Source: Phenylobacterium sp. NIBR 498073
GTDB taxonomy: Bacteria > Pseudomonadota > Alphaproteobacteria > Caulobacterales > Caulobacteraceae
DNA length: 64,000 nt
Direction of reading: 5' to 3'
NCBI RefSeq assembly: GCF_027286305.1
Contig: NZ_CP114599.1
Span: forward strand, 1,488,001-1,552,000
A model generated the notes under the pieces. That model worked only from the letters and a program-made list of their open reading frames with translations, did no database searches and had not been told where the DNA came from. Every line of letters begins with the position of its first letter. The stretch's first letter is position 1. The position numbers and the translations under genes were made by a program. This document shows, in pieces, positions 61,683 through 64,000 of the stretch.

Positions 61683-62426
61683 TCAGGTGGCGGCCTGTTC
61701 GGACGGCGGGTTGTCGCTGTCCGAGTTGTCGGGGTTCGTATCGGCGGCGGCCGTCTGCTGGGGCGCCTCGGCGATCGAGGTGACCTTTTCCCAGCCGATC
61801 TGCACGCCGTTGATGGTGATCAGGGTCTTGCCGTCGGTCTGTTCGACGCCGGTGACGACGCCCTTGATGAAGTTGGTGACGCCGACAGTCGCGCCCGCCG
61901 AGTCCTTGGCGGTGATGCGCAGGGTGTAGGTGTCGCCGTTCGGCAGCTGGGCGCCGGTGCGGTCCTTGCCGTTCCACGAATAGGTGTGGTCGCCGGCCTT
62001 GAGGTCGTCGCCGCTGGCCTTCTCGACCTGGACGACCTTGCCGAGGCTGTTGACCACCTCGATGGTCACCTCTGTCGCCTCCCGGTCGAGCTTGTAGGAC
62101 CAGTCGGCCTTGCCGGCTGAGAGCTTGGCTTCGTTGTGCAGGGCGCGGACCTCGCGACCCAGCAGGCTGACCGAGGTCTGGATGCCCGAGCCGGTGTTGG
62201 TCACGAGCTTTTCGAGCAGATCGTTGGTCAGCAGCTGCTGTTCCACGCCGGTCATCTGGACCAGCTGCTGGGTGAACTGGGTCGAGTCCATTGGTGACAG
62301 CGGATCCTGGTTTTTGATCTGCGCGGTCAGGAGGTTCATGAACGTCTCGTAGCTGTCGGCCAGGCGCGTGCGCCCGGTGCTCGAGGCGCTGGCGTTGCCG
62401 GCCGCTGCGGTCGCGTCGATCGCCAT
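61683..62426 (-). CDS. flgD: Flagellar hook assembly protein FlgD
   Basis: The 247-residue protein has the FlgD N-terminal region ETFMNLLTAQIKNQDPLSPM and VQMTGVEQQLLTNDLLEKLV and a C-terminal beta domain (EVVNSLGKVVQVEKASGDDL, SWNGKDRTGAQLPNGDTYTL). It caps the growing hook and is removed when the hook is complete. It sits between fliK and flgE. Confidence 0.94.
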   Translation of the reverse strand: MAIDATAAAGNASASSTGRTRLADSYETFMNLLTAQIKNQDPLSPMDSTQFTQQLVQMTGVEQQLLTNDLLEKLVTNTGSGIQTSVSLLGREVRALHNEAKLSAGKADWSYKLDREATEVTIEVVNSLGKVVQVEKASGDDLKAGDHTYSWNGKDRTGAQLPNGDTYTLRITAKDSAGATVGVTNFIKGVVTGVEQTDGKTLITINGVQIGWEKVTSIAEAPQQTAAADTNPDNSDSDNPPSEQAAT

Positions 62427-62436
62427 GGCGGTCTCC

Positions 62437-63939
62437 CTAGATCCGAATATCCACGCCGGTCGCGGACCGGCGGGCGTATTGAAGGGCGGCGACGGCCGCG
62501 GTCTCGGCCGCCTCGCCGGCGGTGCCGAGCACCGCCTGGAAGGCCCGGCCGCGCGAGGCTCCGTCGTTCTGCTGTTGCTGCTGGCCCAGGCCGCGGCCGT
62601 CGTTGCCGCGCTCGCCGTTGACGTCGAAGGACAGGCCGCCGGTCAGGTCGAAGCCGGCCTGCTCGAGGGCGCGCTGCAGCTCGTGCGAACGGGCGCGCAC
62701 CTCGGCGGCGGCCTGCGGCGAGTCGAACGACATCGCCGCGGTCATCTTGCCGCTGGCGGCGATTTCGACCGAGACGCTGACATGGCCGAGACCGGCCGGG
62801 GTCAGCTCAACGTCGAATTTCGTGGCCCGGCCTTCCAGCTTCTTGCTGATCTGGGCGGTCAGGTTGGCGATGGTCTCGGAGGTGGTGACGCGGCCCGGGG
62901 CGGCCTGGCCGCCGACATGGGCGTGGGCGGCGGGAGCTGCATGGGCGGGAAGCTGGACGTCCGGCGCGTCGGCGGCGGCGGCCGGTTCGCTCTTGGCGTC
63001 CTTGGGGGCGGGCGGGGCGAGTTCGGTCTCGAGCGAGGCGGCGGCCTTGCCGGCGTCGCCGGCGCTGGCCGCAGCGGTCACCGCATTGGGCGACACGACG
63101 CCGTCGGCCGTCGGAGCGGGGGCGGCGGCGTGGGCGACGTCGCCGCGACGGCGAGCGTTGTCGGCGTGGCGCGCCGGGCGGGCCGCCTGTTGCGGCTCCT
63201 GCGGCTTGACCTCGTCGGCGATGGCCGGGGTGGCGGCCTCGGCCTGGGCGAGCTGGGCTTGCGGCGCGTCGGTCGCCGCAGCCGCGACGGCCGCCTGGGG
63301 CGCCGGAGTCGGCTGCGCGGCTTGGGTTTGAGGCGCCGGAACCGCAGGGCCGTTCGACTTGGGCTTGGTCTGCGGCTCAGCGGCGACGGCGGGCTTGGCC
63401 TGGGGCGTGACGGCCGCGAGCGTCTCGGCCGTTACCGGCGTCGGCTGAGCGAGGTCGGGAGAGGCCGCTGCCGGCGCATCGGTCTGGACCTTCGACGCGG
63501 CGACGGGCGCTGCATCCGCGGCCGCGAGCGGCGCGAAGGCGGCGGCCGGAGCCGTGGGCGTCGGGGCGGGCGGCTCGCCGGATACCTCGCCGTCGGCGGC
63601 GATCGGCGCCTGGGGTTGCGGCTGGGGGACGACCTGCGGGGCGATGAGCAGGGCGGCCATGGTCATGGCGTCGGGCGCGGCGGCGGTCGTCGGCGCTTCA
63701 GGCTCCGCCTCGCCGGCGGGGGCCAGCTCGCCGTCGGGAGACTCGGACGTCGCGGCGTCGGTGGGAGGCGCGAATAGGCCCGCCGTGGCGCCGGCGCCGG
63801 CGGCGGTCTGATCTGTCGGCCCGAAGAACGCGGCCAGCAGCGCCTCGAAACCGCCCAGCGCGCCCTGGCCGCCGTTGGTGGCGGCGGAGGGCCCGGCGAT
63901 CGGGCTCGTCATCGGCAAATTGAACAGTGGCGCTGTCAT
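62437..63939 (-). CDS. fliK: Flagellar hook-length control protein FliK
   Basis: The 500-residue protein is strongly Ala/Pro-rich through most of its length and has a C-terminal Flg_hook domain: TKFDVELTPAGLGHVSVSVE, AAMSFDSPQAAAEVRARSHE and AGFDLTGGLSFDVNG. It measures hook length and switches secretion to late substrates. It is the first gene of the hook operon seen in this window; more may lie beyond the right edge. Confidence 0.9.
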   Translation of the reverse strand: MTAPLFNLPMTSPIAGPSAATNGGQGALGGFEALLAAFFGPTDQTAAGAGATAGLFAPPTDAATSESPDGELAPAGEAEPEAPTTAAAPDAMTMAALLIAPQVVPQPQPQAPIAADGEVSGEPPAPTPTAPAAAFAPLAAADAAPVAASKVQTDAPAAASPDLAQPTPVTAETLAAVTPQAKPAVAAEPQTKPKSNGPAVPAPQTQAAQPTPAPQAAVAAAATDAPQAQLAQAEAATPAIADEVKPQEPQQAARPARHADNARRRGDVAHAAAPAPTADGVVSPNAVTAAASAGDAGKAAASLETELAPPAPKDAKSEPAAAADAPDVQLPAHAAPAAHAHVGGQAAPGRVTTSETIANLTAQISKKLEGRATKFDVELTPAGLGHVSVSVEIAASGKMTAAMSFDSPQAAAEVRARSHELQRALEQAGFDLTGGLSFDVNGERGNDGRGLGQQQQQNDGASRGRAFQAVLGTAGEAAETAAVAALQYARRSATGVDIRI

Positions 63940-64000
63940 GGCTTCCGGTGAATCCGCCCGGCGCGTGTCCGGGCTTATCGATGGGAGCGCTTCTGCGCCG

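Overview
The window is a high-GC chromosomal segment from an alphaproteobacterium, most probably Caulobacterales (Caulobacter or Phenylobacterium-like). The strongest pointer is a 95-residue SciP (DUF1153, CtrA inhibitor) gene directly upstream of a hook operon (fliK-flgD-flgE). A large TonB-dependent receptor, a CYP153-type P450, fatty-acyl metabolism genes and two stacked efflux clusters agree with this. No rRNA, tRNA, CRISPR array, transposase or prophage block was seen.

Layout. 1-9.4 kb: small enzymes and regulators (HAD hydrolase, MocR regulator, DUF983 membrane protein, EthD/dienelactone hydrolase pair, outer-membrane barrel, dodecin, DsbA-like protein, azoreductase with a divergent LysR gene). 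9.4-12.7 kb: one TonB-dependent receptor with an AT-rich 400-bp upstream region full of palindromes. 12.7-20 kb: ParA-like ATPase, a fused hydantoinase/5-oxoprolinase carrying an in-frame palindromic repeat, a TerB-DnaJ protein, small membrane and secreted proteins. 20-28.2 kb: lipid/catabolic genes (acyl-CoA dehydrogenase, acyl-CoA synthetase, nitronate monooxygenase-like enzyme) and a TetR gene divergent from a VOC/carboxymuconolactone-decarboxylase/SDR operon. 28.3-39.3 kb: a tripartite RND pump (adaptor-permease-OMF), then an EmrAB-type MFS pump with its own OMF, then a divergent LysR gene. 39.4-45.3 kb: OprP-like porin, CYP153 P450 divergent from an old-yellow-enzyme gene, SMP-30-like lactonase. 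45.3-49.2 kb: folA, a histidine kinase/response regulator pair, a PsiF-like secreted protein and thyA on one strand. 49.4-59.7 kb: housekeeping genes (ilvC, M23 peptidase, otsA, TrmN6-like methyltransferase, polyprenyl synthase, fumC) with a CcdAB toxin-antitoxin pair and a RusA-like resolvase gene. 59.8-64 kb: sciP and the hook operon.

How the parts work together. Most clusters form a regulator plus target unit with a visible dyad between divergent genes: azoreductase/LysR, TetR/VOC operon, LysR/EmrAB, P450/OYE. The folate genes folA and thyA bracket a two-component system, and folA shares its start codon with the stop of the kinase gene. The cell-cycle regulator SciP sits beside the late flagellar genes it is known to influence in Caulobacter.

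I found no clear new multi-gene defence or mobile system. The best leads are regulatory or structural: the palindrome-dense receptor leader, the repeat translated in frame inside the oxoprolinase, the folA/two-component coupling, an orphan TetR-like operator in the P450/OYE intergenic region, and a possible small RNA near 3.2-3.35 kb. All family calls come from reading motifs, without database searches.
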